Below the pieces are notes generated by a model. It was not told the DNA's origin and ran no database searches. It worked only from the letters and a program-made list of their open reading frames with translations. Below are positions 1 to 6,837 of a DNA stretch of 36,584 nt, piece after piece. The position numbers and the translations under genes are program-made. Source of the stretch: Candidatus Scatosoma pullistercoris (GTDB lineage Bacteria > Bacillota > Clostridia > Christensenellales > Borkfalkiaceae); assembly GCA_018714725.1 (NCBI GenBank), contig DVMZ01000053.1:1-36584 (forward strand), written 5' to 3'. Numbering within the stretch: the stretch's first letter is position 1; every line of letters begins with the position of its first letter.

Positions 1-1
1 C

Positions 2-892
2 ACCTACATCGGCAGAATGACGCAGCATCTGACGACGCGCTTTTCCTACAAGAACCATAAGGTGCTCCATGTTCCCGAGAGCGAACACGTCGTCAAGGAG
101 AACGCTCACGAGGCGATCGTCGGCCGCGACACATGGGATAAAGTGCAGGCGATGCGCACGTCCGTTTCGCGCGGGAGGGCGGACAAGGAAAACAGGGTGC
201 ATCCGCTTTCCGGCTTGCTCTTTTGCGCCGACTGTGGCTGCAAGCTCAAATTTAAGTCGGGCGGGCAGCGCAGGGGCGTCTGCAATTACTATCTGTGCCG
301 CCGCTACATCGACGTCGGCAAGAAGTACTGCACTTCCCATGCCATCAGCGACAGGCAGATCGAGGGCATCGTTTTGAGCGACATCCGCGCCATGCTGGGC
401 GAGGTGGAGACGGATGAGACGGCGGCGAAAGAGCGCTATTTGCGGGAACGCGCCAAGCGCGGCGAGCGTAACAGACTGTCCGACGAAAAGCTGTTGCGAT
501 CGCTTCAAGACAGGCTTGCGGAGCTTGATAAACTCATTCAGTCTGCCTTTGAAGAAAAGGTGCTGGGAGCTTTGCCCGAGAGCGTGTTGAAAAGCCTTTG
601 CGAAAAGTATCAGACGGAGAAGGAAGCAATCGAACGCAAGATCGCGGAACTTGAAGCGCGGCTTGCCGAAGCGGATGGCATCGACGCGGAAGTCGAGGAG
701 TACATAGCCCGCCTGAAACGGTACGCAAGGTGCGAGGAGCTGACGCGCGAAATGTGTCTACAGCTCATCGAATTTATCACCGTGGGCGAAAAGCCGGAGG
801 GCGACAAGCCGCGCGAGATCCATATCTACTACAAATTTATCTCGAATGCGCCCGCGGACTTCCGTGGGCAAACGAATAAACAAATCCCATAA
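2..892 (+). CDS. Large serine recombinase, C-terminal part (5' end outside window)
   Basis: Site-specific DNA recombinase of the large serine family, which integrates and excises mobile elements. The frame is open from base 2, so the N-terminal catalytic resolvase domain, including the nucleophilic serine, lies upstream of the window. What is visible, counting from the ATG at 17, is the end of the 'Recombinase' domain (Y-I-G-R-M, then the V-x-E-N-x-H-E-A-I-V segment), a zinc-ribbon with Cys70, Cys73, Cys75, Cys89, Cys94 and Cys105, and a long coiled coil at about residues 135-235 followed by a short beta tail. This domain order is typical of integrases of ICEs and prophages. The ATG at 17 is internal to the domain and is unlikely to be the real start. 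The stop TAA (890-892) abuts a collagen-like reading frame in the same frame, so this gene probably marks one end of an integrated element. Family assignment is secure; which element it belongs to is unknown. Confidence 0.93.
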   Translation, partial: TYIGRMTQHLTTRFSYKNHKVLHVPESEHVVKENAHEAIVGRDTWDKVQAMRTSVSRGRADKENRVHPLSGLLFCADCGCKLKFKSGGQRRGVCNYYLCRRYIDVGKKYCTSHAISDRQIEGIVLSDIRAMLGEVETDETAAKERYLRERAKRGERNRLSDEKLLRSLQDRLAELDKLIQSAFEEKVLGALPESVLKSLCEKYQTEKEAIERKIAELEARLAEADGIDAEVEEYIARLKRYARCEELTREMCLQLIEFITVGEKPEGDKPREIHIYYKFISNAPADFRGQTNKQIP

Positions 893-1177
893 GTCACCGC
901 ACCCACGGGTGCCACCGGGCCTACCGGACCGACCGGGGCAACCGGACCCACCGGGCTGACCGGACCTACCGGGCCGACCGGACCTACCGGACCCACCGGA
1001 CCTACGGGTGCAACCGGAGCTACGGGCGCGACAGGCGCGACCGGGCCTGCAGGAGAAACGACGACTGCGGCGGCGGTAAGCGATGTGGCGACGACGACGG
1101 CGACGGCAGAAGACGTGGCGACGACGCTCAACGCGTTGCTGGCTTCTCTGCGCGCGGCCGGAATTTTGCAGAGCTGA
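893..1177 (+). pseudogene. 3' fragment of collagen-like (G-x-T repeat) surface protein gene, interrupted by the recombinase element
   Basis: Directly after the recombinase stop, in the same frame, the DNA encodes about 45 residues of Gly-Pro-Thr / Gly-Ala-Thr collagen-like triplets. These are followed by a Thr/Ala-rich stretch and a C-terminal helix with L-N-A-L-L-A-S-L-R-A-A-G, ending at TGA 1175-1177. There is no start codon and no ribosome-binding site, so as it stands the fragment cannot be expressed except by read-through. Such triplet proteins with a short C-terminal domain are common exosporium or surface filament proteins (BclA-like) in spore-forming Bacillota. I infer that the missing 5' half lies beyond the other end of the element and that the junction is near 880-905. 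The first triplet is degenerate (V-T-A). Alternative: a decayed remnant with no surviving 5' half. Confidence 0.75.
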
Positions 1178-1189
1178 ATATATTTTTTG

Positions 1190-1226
1190 AAAGGGGGAGG
1201 AATTCCGGAAGGGAGTCCTCCCCTTT
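1190..1226 (+). terminator. Possible intrinsic terminator after the collagen-like fragment
   Basis: Perfect 8-bp stem, ggggagga at 1194-1201 with tcctcccc at 1216-1223, 14-nt loop, followed by only TTT. It lies just downstream of the collagen-like stop. The stem is good and the U-tract is short. Confidence 0.5.
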
Positions 1227-1490
1227 CCGTCAGCGGAAAAAAGGATGGTTGTCGGGCGAAAAAGAAGGAGGGAGCATTTGCAAAAAGAGATATTTTTTGG
1301 AAAATCATTATGAGCAAAGCAAGAAAAAGCGAGAACGGAACACGGTTCAGCCTGACCGGATTCCGCCGCAGATCAAAGGAGAGCGAAAGGACCGGCGCCG
1401 CGCCAACGGCAGTGAAAGTCCGGAGGCGGAAGGGAAGAGCCGGGAAGTCCCGCGGTTCCGGAAAACGGGAGTAAGAGGCAGACCGGGCAT

Positions 1491-1522
1491 AAAAAATCCC
1501 TCTCTTCCGGAAGAAGAGAGGG
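1491..1522 (-). terminator. Intrinsic terminator of the rpsF-ssb-rpsR operon
   Basis: Read on the minus strand, a 9-bp perfect stem (arms at 1514-1522 and 1498-1506, 7-nt loop) is followed by a run of six T (1491-1496). It sits 16 nt past the rpsR stop, in the right place and orientation to end the operon. Confidence 0.88.
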
Positions 1523-1537
1523 GAAATTTACAGATGC

Positions 1538-1786
1538 TTACTCGCCTTTGAAGGGGAGCAGAGAAGCAATTCTCGCACGCTTGATCGCGGTGGCAAGAAG
1601 TCTCTGATGTGCCGCACAGGTACCGCTCATGCGGCGGGGAACAATTTTTCCGCCTTCCGTCACGAATTTCTTCAGGCGGTTGATGTCCTTATAGTCGATT
1701 TCGTCGATTTTTTCCTGGCAGAAAGCGCATACCTTTCTGCGGGGAGCTTTTTTATAGCTCTTTTTAACGGCAGTCTTTTCTTCCAT
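1538..1786 (-). CDS. rpsR: 30S ribosomal protein S18
   Basis: Small-subunit ribosomal protein that pairs with S6 on the platform of the 30S subunit. The 82-residue length fits the family. It has a basic N-terminus, the C-A-F-C pair, the conserved I-D-Y-K-D-x-x-x-L segment, the R-R-x-S-G-T-C-A-x-H-Q-R signature and a C-terminal I-K-R-A-R-x-x-x-L-L-P-F. Retention of Cys-x2-Cys plus the later Cys suggests the zinc-containing (C+) form. The ATG at 1786 has a strong AAGGAG about 9 nt upstream. It is the last gene of rpsF-ssb-rpsR, 36 nt after ssb, and is followed by an intrinsic terminator. rplI, which is often next, is not here. Confidence 0.98.
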   Translation of the reverse strand: MEEKTAVKKSYKKAPRRKVCAFCQEKIDEIDYKDINRLKKFVTEGGKIVPRRMSGTCAAHQRLLATAIKRARIASLLPFKGE

Positions 1787-1822
1787 GACCTTTTACTCCT
1801 TATGTTATTTTCCCTTACGACA

Positions 1823-2254
1823 TCAGAAGGGGATGTCGCTGTCGTCGTCCAGAGTCTGGAGGACGGGTTTCTTTTTCGCCGGGGCATTGGCAGAGCGCGC
1901 GGGAGCAGCCGGCGCGTCGTCGAACGAATCGCCGCTTGTCTTGGGGGTAAGAAATTCCACATCCTGCACGATAATGTCGACGGCGGTGCGTTTTACGCCC
2001 TGATTGTCTTCATAATTTCTCAGCTGAACGCTTCCGCTGACGGCGACTTTGTTGCCTTTTTTGGTATAGCGGGCAACCGTTTCCGCCGTGGCGCGCCATG
2101 CGGTGCAGTTGAAGAAATCCGTCTGGCGCTCGCCGTCCTGCGAGGAATAATTCCGGTTGACGGCAATGGCGAAATGGCATACCGCGACGCCGCTGGGGGT
2201 CTCGGTAAGTTCAGGGTCGCGCGTTAAGTTCCCGATCAAAAAAACCTTGTTCAT
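1823..2254 (-). CDS. ssb: Single-stranded DNA-binding protein
   Basis: Binds single-stranded DNA in replication, repair and recombination and recruits partners through its acidic tail. 143 residues: the N-terminal OB fold (about 1-105) begins M-N-K-V-F-L-I-G-N-L-T-R-D-P-E and contains W-R-A-x-A-E and G-x-K-V-A-V-S-G. A short Ala/Pro-rich linker follows, and the C-terminus is the conserved acidic tip D-D-D-S-D-I-P-F. The start at 2254 has AAGGAA about 8 nt upstream. It sits between rpsF (19-nt gap) and rpsR, the classic Bacillota order, and is presumably co-transcribed from the promoter at 2645-2673. Confidence 0.98.
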   Translation of the reverse strand: MNKVFLIGNLTRDPELTETPSGVAVCHFAIAVNRNYSSQDGERQTDFFNCTAWRATAETVARYTKKGNKVAVSGSVQLRNYEDNQGVKRTAVDIIVQDVEFLTPKTSGDSFDDAPAAPARSANAPAKKKPVLQTLDDDSDIPF

Positions 2255-2273
2255 GTTCTTGTTTCCTTTTCGC

Positions 2274-2558
2274 TCAGTTGAGTTTCGTGATCAAGCGTCT
2301 CAAAACTTCGCTGTCGATGCCCGCAACGCGGTCAAGCTCGCTGACGACGGCTGCGTCCGCTTCAAACGTCATGAGGACATAATACGCTTCGTTCTTGAAA
2401 CGAATCGGATATGCAAGCTTTTTGGTTCCCCATTTGTCCGTGGACACAAGCGTGCCGCCCATCGACTTGACAATGCCTTCAAACTTTTCGATTTCGGCAT
2501 TTTTTGTCTCTTCCGCGGCGTCGTTGTTGAGCAAATACAGCATTTCGTATTTGGTCAT
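2274..2558 (-). CDS. rpsF: 30S ribosomal protein S6
   Basis: Small-subunit ribosomal protein that forms a heterodimer with S18. I place the start at ATG 2558, giving 94 residues (M-T-K-Y-E-M-L-Y-L-L), because GGGAGGTG lies 9-14 nt upstream and family members start here. A longer frame from 2609 would read through the leader hairpin. Seen: E-x-F-E-G-I-V-K-S-M-G-G, K-W-G-T-K-K-L-A-Y-P-I and the C-terminal L-R-R-L-I-T-K-L, all usual for S6. It is first in the operon. In many bacteria the S6:S18 complex represses this operon by binding the mRNA leader, and a candidate structure is present just upstream. Confidence 0.97.
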   Translation of the reverse strand: MTKYEMLYLLNNDAAEETKNAEIEKFEGIVKSMGGTLVSTDKWGTKKLAYPIRFKNEAYYVLMTFEADAAVVSELDRVAGIDSEVLRRLITKLN

Positions 2559-2579
2559 AGCTTTTGTTTCACCTCCCGG

Positions 2580-2612
2580 TCTTATTCGGCATATCTTTTC
2601 GATATGCAAGGC
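2580..2612 (-). promoter_or_regulatory. Candidate S6:S18-binding leader hairpin upstream of rpsF
   Basis: On the minus strand the leader forms a 7-bp stem, gcatatc-gaaaa-gatatgc (2601-2607 with 2589-2595), with a CCG at the 3' foot of the stem (2587-2589) and then AATAAG. Known rpsF-operon leaders bind S6:S18 through a bulged CCG beside a hairpin, mimicking 16S helix 22. A second small stem (acggct/agccgt) lies nearer the transcript start. Placement and the CCG fit, but pairing below the CCG is weak, so this is suggestive only. Confidence 0.45.
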
Positions 2613-2644
2613 TAAATACGGCTGTCTTTTGAAGCCGTGTTACT

Positions 2645-2673
2645 ATTATACCCGATTTCGGGGGCTTAGTCAA
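2645..2673 (-). promoter_or_regulatory. Sigma-A promoter of the rpsF operon
   Basis: Minus strand: -35 TTGACT (2668-2673), 17-nt spacer, -10 TATAAT (2645-2650). The expected transcript start is near 2638, giving a leader of about 80 nt before rpsF. Confidence 0.9.
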
Positions 2674-2759
2674 TTATTTTTATGGCGAAAGCGCGCGATT
2701 TTTGAGTTTTTTGTGGTTTTTTGTCCGGCGTTTTTTAAGAGCGGGCGGTTTTATGAAGA

Positions 2760-2792
2760 GCCCCTCCGGCGGAATCATTCCGCCGGAGGGGC
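2760..2792 (-). terminator. Strong hairpin, terminator after the repeat-protein gene
   Basis: Perfect 14-bp GC-rich stem (2760-2773 with 2779-2792, 5-nt loop) 24 nt past the end of the minus-strand gene that stops at 2816. The T-tract on the minus strand is broken (ctcttcataaaa), so efficiency is uncertain. It also separates that gene from the rpsF promoter. Confidence 0.65.
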
Positions 2793-2815
2793 GTCTTTGA
2801 AATTTGGGATAAGTC

Positions 2816-5104
2816 TCAGCTGATTGCCGTGAGAATATCGGTGACGTAGTTGATCATCTGGTTGATGGTCAGTTCGCCCAGTTTGGATTTGTTGTCATAT
2901 TTTGCGGGATCGATGTCGAAAACCGTATAGCTGAAAGGCTCTTCGCCGAAAATGTATACATAGATGATCGGCTTTTCGAGGAAAGCGCTGTCTTCCAGAA
3001 CGATGATTCCGTCTTTGTACAGGTCGTTGAGAACGGCGCTCTGAATATTTGCAGTCATATTGCTGGTCATCGCTTCCATATTCGTCAGCGTATATCCGGA
3101 AGGCGGGATCAGGCCGTCGGGATCGGTCAGCAGATATTCCCAGGAGCCGGTCATGACCCGTTCAGACTGCGTGTCCGCTTGGTAGTCGGGCGTCGTGTAA
3201 TAAATGCCGTCGTCGGGGTTGAGATAGAGCGCTTCGCCCTGAGCGTTGACAAAATTGCCCGCAGCGTCTTTCTTATATACGTCGTCTTCGAATACGGCGG
3301 CAACCGACAGATTTTCGATGTCGGCCGAAAGGGTGAGTACGGTGGAATTGCGCAGATGTCTGAGAATCCGGTTGTTTTCCACGTCTTCCTCGCCCAGAAT
3401 TTCCGTGGGAGTCAGCGTGTTGATCCTGGGTGTAAGGTCTCCGATCGACGTATCTTTCAGGCTGAGCAGAAGCGCGGAGGTTTTGGGATCGTTTTCGTCG
3501 ATTTCGATGATCTCCCCGAGGCGGAGCGAGTTGACGTTATCTTTGTCGTTGAGATCGTTCAGCGTCCAGTTTTTGTCGCGGATGGCTTTGAGGAAGCCGG
3601 GCGAGGTCTCGTCGTCGATTTCAATGACGTCGGCCAGCTTCAGGGACATGATTTTGTCCTGATCGTTGAGATCGTTCAGCGTCCAGTCTTCCATGGCAAG
3701 GAGGAGTTTGGAGGAATTCTCATCAATTCCCATCACGTCTCCGATTTTCAGAGACATGATTTTGTCCTGGTCGTTGAGATCGTCTATTTTCCAGTCCGCA
3801 ATGGAGGCAATGAGGCCGCTGGTCCCCGTTTCGCCCATGATGTCGCCGATCGTAAGGTCTTTTTTGATGTTGGAGAGCAGAGAAGAACTTTCGGAAAGAT
3901 CGCCGATCGTATGCGGCTGATAGAAAACATATCCGCCTTGCTGCGTTGCGGCATAATAGCAGGGCGCTTTTACAGATTCGCCGTTTACGGAGATCTCCGT
4001 AAAGTTCCCGGACTGTTCGGTTAAAATCCAGGTCGTATTGCCTTCGGTATAGATATAACCGGTATCTCCGGCGCCGAGAGAGCCGGGGAGCAGTTCTCCG
4101 CGCTCATCATAGGCCTTTCCGTCATATATTGCAACTTCGCGGCGGAGCATGATCACTTCGCCCGTTCCTCCGTCGAGGTCATAATGCACGCCCTTTTTGC
4201 CGTAGAGCAGATACATGGTAATCGCGTCGTCGGGATCGGCGGAGAGCACGGCAGACAGCTGTATGCCGTCAATCAGGTCCTCCGGACCGTCCAGCAATGC
4301 GCCGAGCGTCATTTTCTGATAAAGGAGTTTTTCTCCCGAGCAATCTTTGGTTGCATGGAGCCAGACGGCAGAGCCGTCGCTTTCGGCTTTGGCGTAGAAA
4401 ATTTCCGTTTCGCCGTCCTGTTCTTTCGTCACCGTCCATACGCCGGAGGCTTCGTCCCATACGGCGTCAGTCCGGTTGCCTTCGTCGTCATAGAGGATTC
4501 CGCCGGAGACGGAATATTTCACGGGCAGCATGGTGGGGGCGGCGTCTCCCTCCGGCCAGACGTAATGTTTTCCTTCCGTGCCGTACACGAGGGCGCACAT
4601 TACGCTGTCGGTGCGGTCGACGGTCATCAGGGAATCGAGGGTGACCCGGTCCAGCAATTCGTTTGCGCTTCCGCCGGTAAGCTGTCCGACCGTGGTGGGC
4701 TTGGAGCCGTTGATCATCACGACTTTGCCGTTTTCCAGAATGAAATCTTCGCCGAGGCTGCCGTAAGCCAGCGCGAACAGCATTTTGTTGTCATCGTTGT
4801 ATTCTTTGTCCGAAAGGCCGAGCAGGGTGCCCAGTTCCACATCGGCGAGCAGATCCATGACGTTGCCGCCATTTCCGCTCAGAACGTCCATCAGTTCTTT
4901 CAGCGAACGGGGAGAATTGTACAGAAGTTCCCCGTCGGAGAGATAAGCGTAGAAGAGTCCGGCTTCCGTTTCTTCCGCAAGAAGGCTGCATACGGCTTTT
5001 TCGTCCGCGTCATAGACGATGTAGGAATAGGAGACCGCGGCGCCGGCATTTCCGGTTCCCGGCTGCGCCGTCGCGGGACGGATGGATTCCCCGCTCCCGC
5101 TCAC
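2816..5104 (-). CDS. C-terminal part of a large repeat protein, after an in-frame TAG
   Basis: Frame of 762 codons following directly, in the same phase, the TAG that ends the 5105-6172 gene. The only available start is GTG 5104-5102, immediately after the stop and without a ribosome-binding site, so independent translation is doubtful. Content: two further copies of the roughly 200-residue module already present upstream of the TAG (marked by E-L-G-T-x-L, Y-G-T-E-G-K-x-Y and M-L-P-V-x-Y). Then, at about residues 400-565, come five tandem 36-43-residue repeats with the core I-G-D-V-M-x-I-D...W-x-L-N-D-L-N-D-x-D. A unique C-terminal domain of about 190 residues rich in D, Y and T ends the protein. 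No signal peptide. Function unrecognised. I infer it is the outer part of one 1118-codon membrane-anchored protein, now split by mutation or read through. Confidence 0.75.
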   Translation of the reverse strand: MSGSGESIRPATAQPGTGNAGAAVSYSYIVYDADEKAVCSLLAEETEAGLFYAYLSDGELLYNSPRSLKELMDVLSGNGGNVMDLLADVELGTLLGLSDKEYNDDNKMLFALAYGSLGEDFILENGKVVMINGSKPTTVGQLTGGSANELLDRVTLDSLMTVDRTDSVMCALVYGTEGKHYVWPEGDAAPTMLPVKYSVSGGILYDDEGNRTDAVWDEASGVWTVTKEQDGETEIFYAKAESDGSAVWLHATKDCSGEKLLYQKMTLGALLDGPEDLIDGIQLSAVLSADPDDAITMYLLYGKKGVHYDLDGGTGEVIMLRREVAIYDGKAYDERGELLPGSLGAGDTGYIYTEGNTTWILTEQSGNFTEISVNGESVKAPCYYAATQQGGYVFYQPHTIGDLSESSSLLSNIKKDLTIGDIMGETGTSGLIASIADWKIDDLNDQDKIMSLKIGDVMGIDENSSKLLLAMEDWTLNDLNDQDKIMSLKLADVIEIDDETSPGFLKAIRDKNWTLNDLNDKDNVNSLRLGEIIEIDENDPKTSALLLSLKDTSIGDLTPRINTLTPTEILGEEDVENNRILRHLRNSTVLTLSADIENLSVAAVFEDDVYKKDAAGNFVNAQGEALYLNPDDGIYYTTPDYQADTQSERVMTGSWEYLLTDPDGLIPPSGYTLTNMEAMTSNMTANIQSAVLNDLYKDGIIVLEDSAFLEKPIIYVYIFGEEPFSYTVFDIDPAKYDNKSKLGELTINQMINYVTDILTAIS

Positions 5105-5107
5105 CTA
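5105..5107 (-). other. In-frame TAG splitting the repeat-protein reading frame
   Basis: Minus strand reads gaa aac atc TAG gtg agc ggg, with both flanking frames in the same phase. The codon falls in the middle of a module whose two later copies run uninterrupted. It may be a nonsense mutation, a sequencing or assembly error, or a recoded amber codon. Confidence 0.85.
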
Positions 5108-6172
5108 GATGTTTTCGGCGTCCCGATAAGCATATTCCGTTCCGTCGGAGCTTGAAAAGACGTTGGTTTCCCCGTCGAGCCGGTAGGTGACGGGCAGCCA
5201 GGTGATTTCAATTTTGTCTGCGTCATAGGTGTACTGTTTTCCTTCCGTTCCGTAGAGCAGACTGCGGACGAGCGGATCGCTGTTGTCGAGGGAGCCGGTG
5301 GCGGACTGAATTCCGGAAACGGAGATTTTTTCCAGCAGGGAAATTATGCCGCCGCTTTCTTGCTGTCCGGAAGCGAAAGAGAGCAAATCGCCGATCGTGG
5401 TCGCTTCCGCGCCGTTTTTCATCACGGCGTTGCCGTTCTCATCGCGCACGACGGTGCCGTCGGCATTCTTTTCATAATTGGTGTCGTCCCCATAGCAGAG
5501 CAGCATGAGGATTTCAAAATTTTCGGAAGAGGGCGAAAGGAGATTGAGCTTCGGCGAAGCGAGCACCGTGCCCAGTTCCAGAGGGTTCAGAGTTTGCGTG
5601 AAGAAAGTGAGAAGAAGCGAAAGGGGAACGTCCATCAGCCCCACCATCATTTCGCCGTTGTCTCCGGTGAGGACGGCTTTTCCGTTTTCGTCTTTTTTGA
5701 CAACGTTGCCGTCCTTGTCGAGAATGACGTTATCCGCATCGTCGAGGATATTGCCCGCTTCGTCTTTGTTCGGACTGGTCACCGTGAGGGGGATATTGAA
5801 CTGGGTTTCCAGCTGATTGGCCAGATCGGTGACTTTTTTCTCCATCTGCGGGGAAATCCGGTTGAGGTCGTCCAGAGTGATCGTCTTTCCGGAGAAAGAG
5901 GAGGCCAGCGACTGCAGGTCCTTGAGAAGCGCGGCGACGGTTTTGTCGGCGTATTCGTCGGTTATGTAGTCCTGGTACTTGATGTCGTTTCCCATAATCT
6001 GTCCGACCAGGTTGATCCCTTCGCGGATGCGCATTTTTGCGTAAAGGTAGTACCCGACCCCCGCAATGCTGCCGATCGTGACGATGATTCCGAACAGAAA
6101 ACCGAGAAAGACCGCCAGAAGTTTTCCCGCGAATCCGCCGCCTTTCTTCTCTTCTTCGTAATATGTAGCCAT
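5105..6172 (-). CDS. Membrane-anchored repeat protein, N-terminal part
   Basis: 355 residues of unrecognised family. The N-terminus is a short charged cytoplasmic stretch (Y-Y-E-E-E-K-K-G-G-G), followed by one strong transmembrane segment at about residues 17-43 with many Gly, which looks like a signal anchor. The rest should face outside: a helical region with D-D-L-N-R-I-S-P-Q-M-E-K-K, a D/N/G-rich low-complexity stretch (D-K-D-G-N-V-V-K-K-D-E-N-G-K), and the first copy of the module with L-E-L-G-T, T-T-I-G-D-L-L, Y-G-T-E-G-K and L-P-V-T-Y. It stops at TAG 5105-5107 in mid-module. The ATG at 6172 has a GAGGT about 6 nt upstream. It lies 8 nt after the cupin-like gene, so the two are co-transcribed. 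A surface or cell-envelope role is inferred only from topology. Confidence 0.85.
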   Translation of the reverse strand: MATYYEEEKKGGGFAGKLLAVFLGFLFGIIVTIGSIAGVGYYLYAKMRIREGINLVGQIMGNDIKYQDYITDEYADKTVAALLKDLQSLASSFSGKTITLDDLNRISPQMEKKVTDLANQLETQFNIPLTVTSPNKDEAGNILDDADNVILDKDGNVVKKDENGKAVLTGDNGEMMVGLMDVPLSLLLTFFTQTLNPLELGTVLASPKLNLLSPSSENFEILMLLCYGDDTNYEKNADGTVVRDENGNAVMKNGAEATTIGDLLSFASGQQESGGIISLLEKISVSGIQSATGSLDNSDPLVRSLLYGTEGKQYTYDADKIEITWLPVTYRLDGETNVFSSSDGTEYAYRDAENI

Positions 6173-6180
6173 TTTTTACC

Positions 6181-6486
6181 TCACTTTCTGACGACCAGAA
6201 ATTTTTCCGATCCGTTTACTTCGTATTCGCCGAGCTTTTCCGCTTCGAAACAATCGCCCGGCCGGAAGTCCGTTTCGCCCTGCTTCCATTTGAAATGCCC
6301 GTTCCCTTCCAGGATCCGGAGCAGGTCGGTTTGTTCGGTGTACAGCTTGAACCGTTTCGCGCCTTCCACCAGAAGGCAGTTTCCGTTTTTGCCCAGTCTT
6401 GCGCCCTGCACTTTTCCGGCGCCGAAGACGAACGAGTCTTCTTCCGGCTCGGGAACGCAATCGGGCGTAATTTTCAGGAGATGCAT
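6181..6486 (-). CDS. Small cupin-like protein
   Basis: 101-residue soluble protein, starting at ATG 6484-6486 (M-H-L-L-K-I-T-P-D). The longer frame from 6558 would overlap the promoter, so I reject it. The C-terminal half (R-I-L-E-G-N-G-H-F, then G-E-T-D-F-R-P-G-D-C-F and G-E-Y-E-V-N-G) matches the beta-strand pattern of a cupin half-barrel such as the C-terminal domain of type I mannose-6-phosphate isomerases. The usual metal-binding His triad is not complete. The substrate is unknown; a sugar-binding or regulatory role is only a guess. A GGGAG lies about 14 nt upstream, a poor spacing. The gene shares a transcript with the membrane-anchored repeat protein (8-nt gap) from the promoter at 6530-6558. 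Confidence 0.8.
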   Translation of the reverse strand: MHLLKITPDCVPEPEEDSFVFGAGKVQGARLGKNGNCLLVEGAKRFKLYTEQTDLLRILEGNGHFKWKQGETDFRPGDCFEAEKLGEYEVNGSEKFLVVRK

Positions 6487-6837
6487 ATTTTTATACCGTT
6501 GCTCCCATATCTGAATTTTTACAGTTTCTATTATACTGTATTTTTTATGAAAATGCAAGTATTTCCCGAAAAAAAGAGCCGCTTTTGCGGGAATTTGACG
6601 CAGGGAAATTCAGGGAACCGCCGCGCGTCCTTTTAGGCGCCTCCGGCCGAACCTCCTTCCGCCGGGCAAGAACGTGCGCAGACGGGAGGGCAGACGGAGA
6701 ATGCTCGGTTTTCCGCGGCCGCCCGGGTGCCTTTGTCTCCGCGCGGGAAATACCGGGAAACGGCCGGCAGTTTGGCCGGGATTCGTCGGAGTGCAGTCGG
6801 GGGTAGTCGGGATTTGTCGGAGTGCAGTCGGGCTTTG
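6487..6837. other. Intergenic stretch between the cupin-like gene and rmuC
   Basis: About 350 bases without a gene. It contains the promoter at 6530-6558 and a weak minus-strand terminator candidate at 6569-6590 (ccgc-aaaa-gcgg then CTCTTTTTT), probably ending rmuC. Just past the rmuC stop is a 17-base direct repeat, gtcggagtgcagtcggg, at 6785-6801 and 6816-6832 (period 31). Confidence 0.5.
6530..6558 (-). promoter_or_regulatory. Promoter of the cupin-like / repeat-protein operon
   Basis: Minus strand: -10 TATAAT (6530-6535), 17-nt spacer, weak -35 TTGCAT (6553-6558). About 40 nt upstream of the chosen start. Confidence 0.7.

Larger units (their letters stand above)
1178..1537. other. Intergenic stretch between collagen-like fragment and rpsR
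   Basis: About 360 bases without a supportable gene. It holds the terminator-like hairpin at 1190-1226 and the rpsR terminator at 1491-1522. A 54-codon Arg/Lys/Ser-rich frame from ATG 1310 to 1474 has no Shine-Dalgarno at a usable distance, since the AAGGAGGG at 1264-1271 is about 38 nt upstream. I do not call it. Confidence 0.6.

Noticed and set aside
829..1317. Minus-strand frame rich in Gly-Pro-Val repeats
   Set aside because: It is the antisense of the collagen-like G-P-T repeats. The plus-strand frame has the meaningful C-terminal domain, and the minus frame has no ribosome-binding site.
1310..1474. 54-codon basic ORF between the collagen fragment and rpsR
   Set aside because: No usable Shine-Dalgarno, biased composition that follows the local base content, and no recognisable family.
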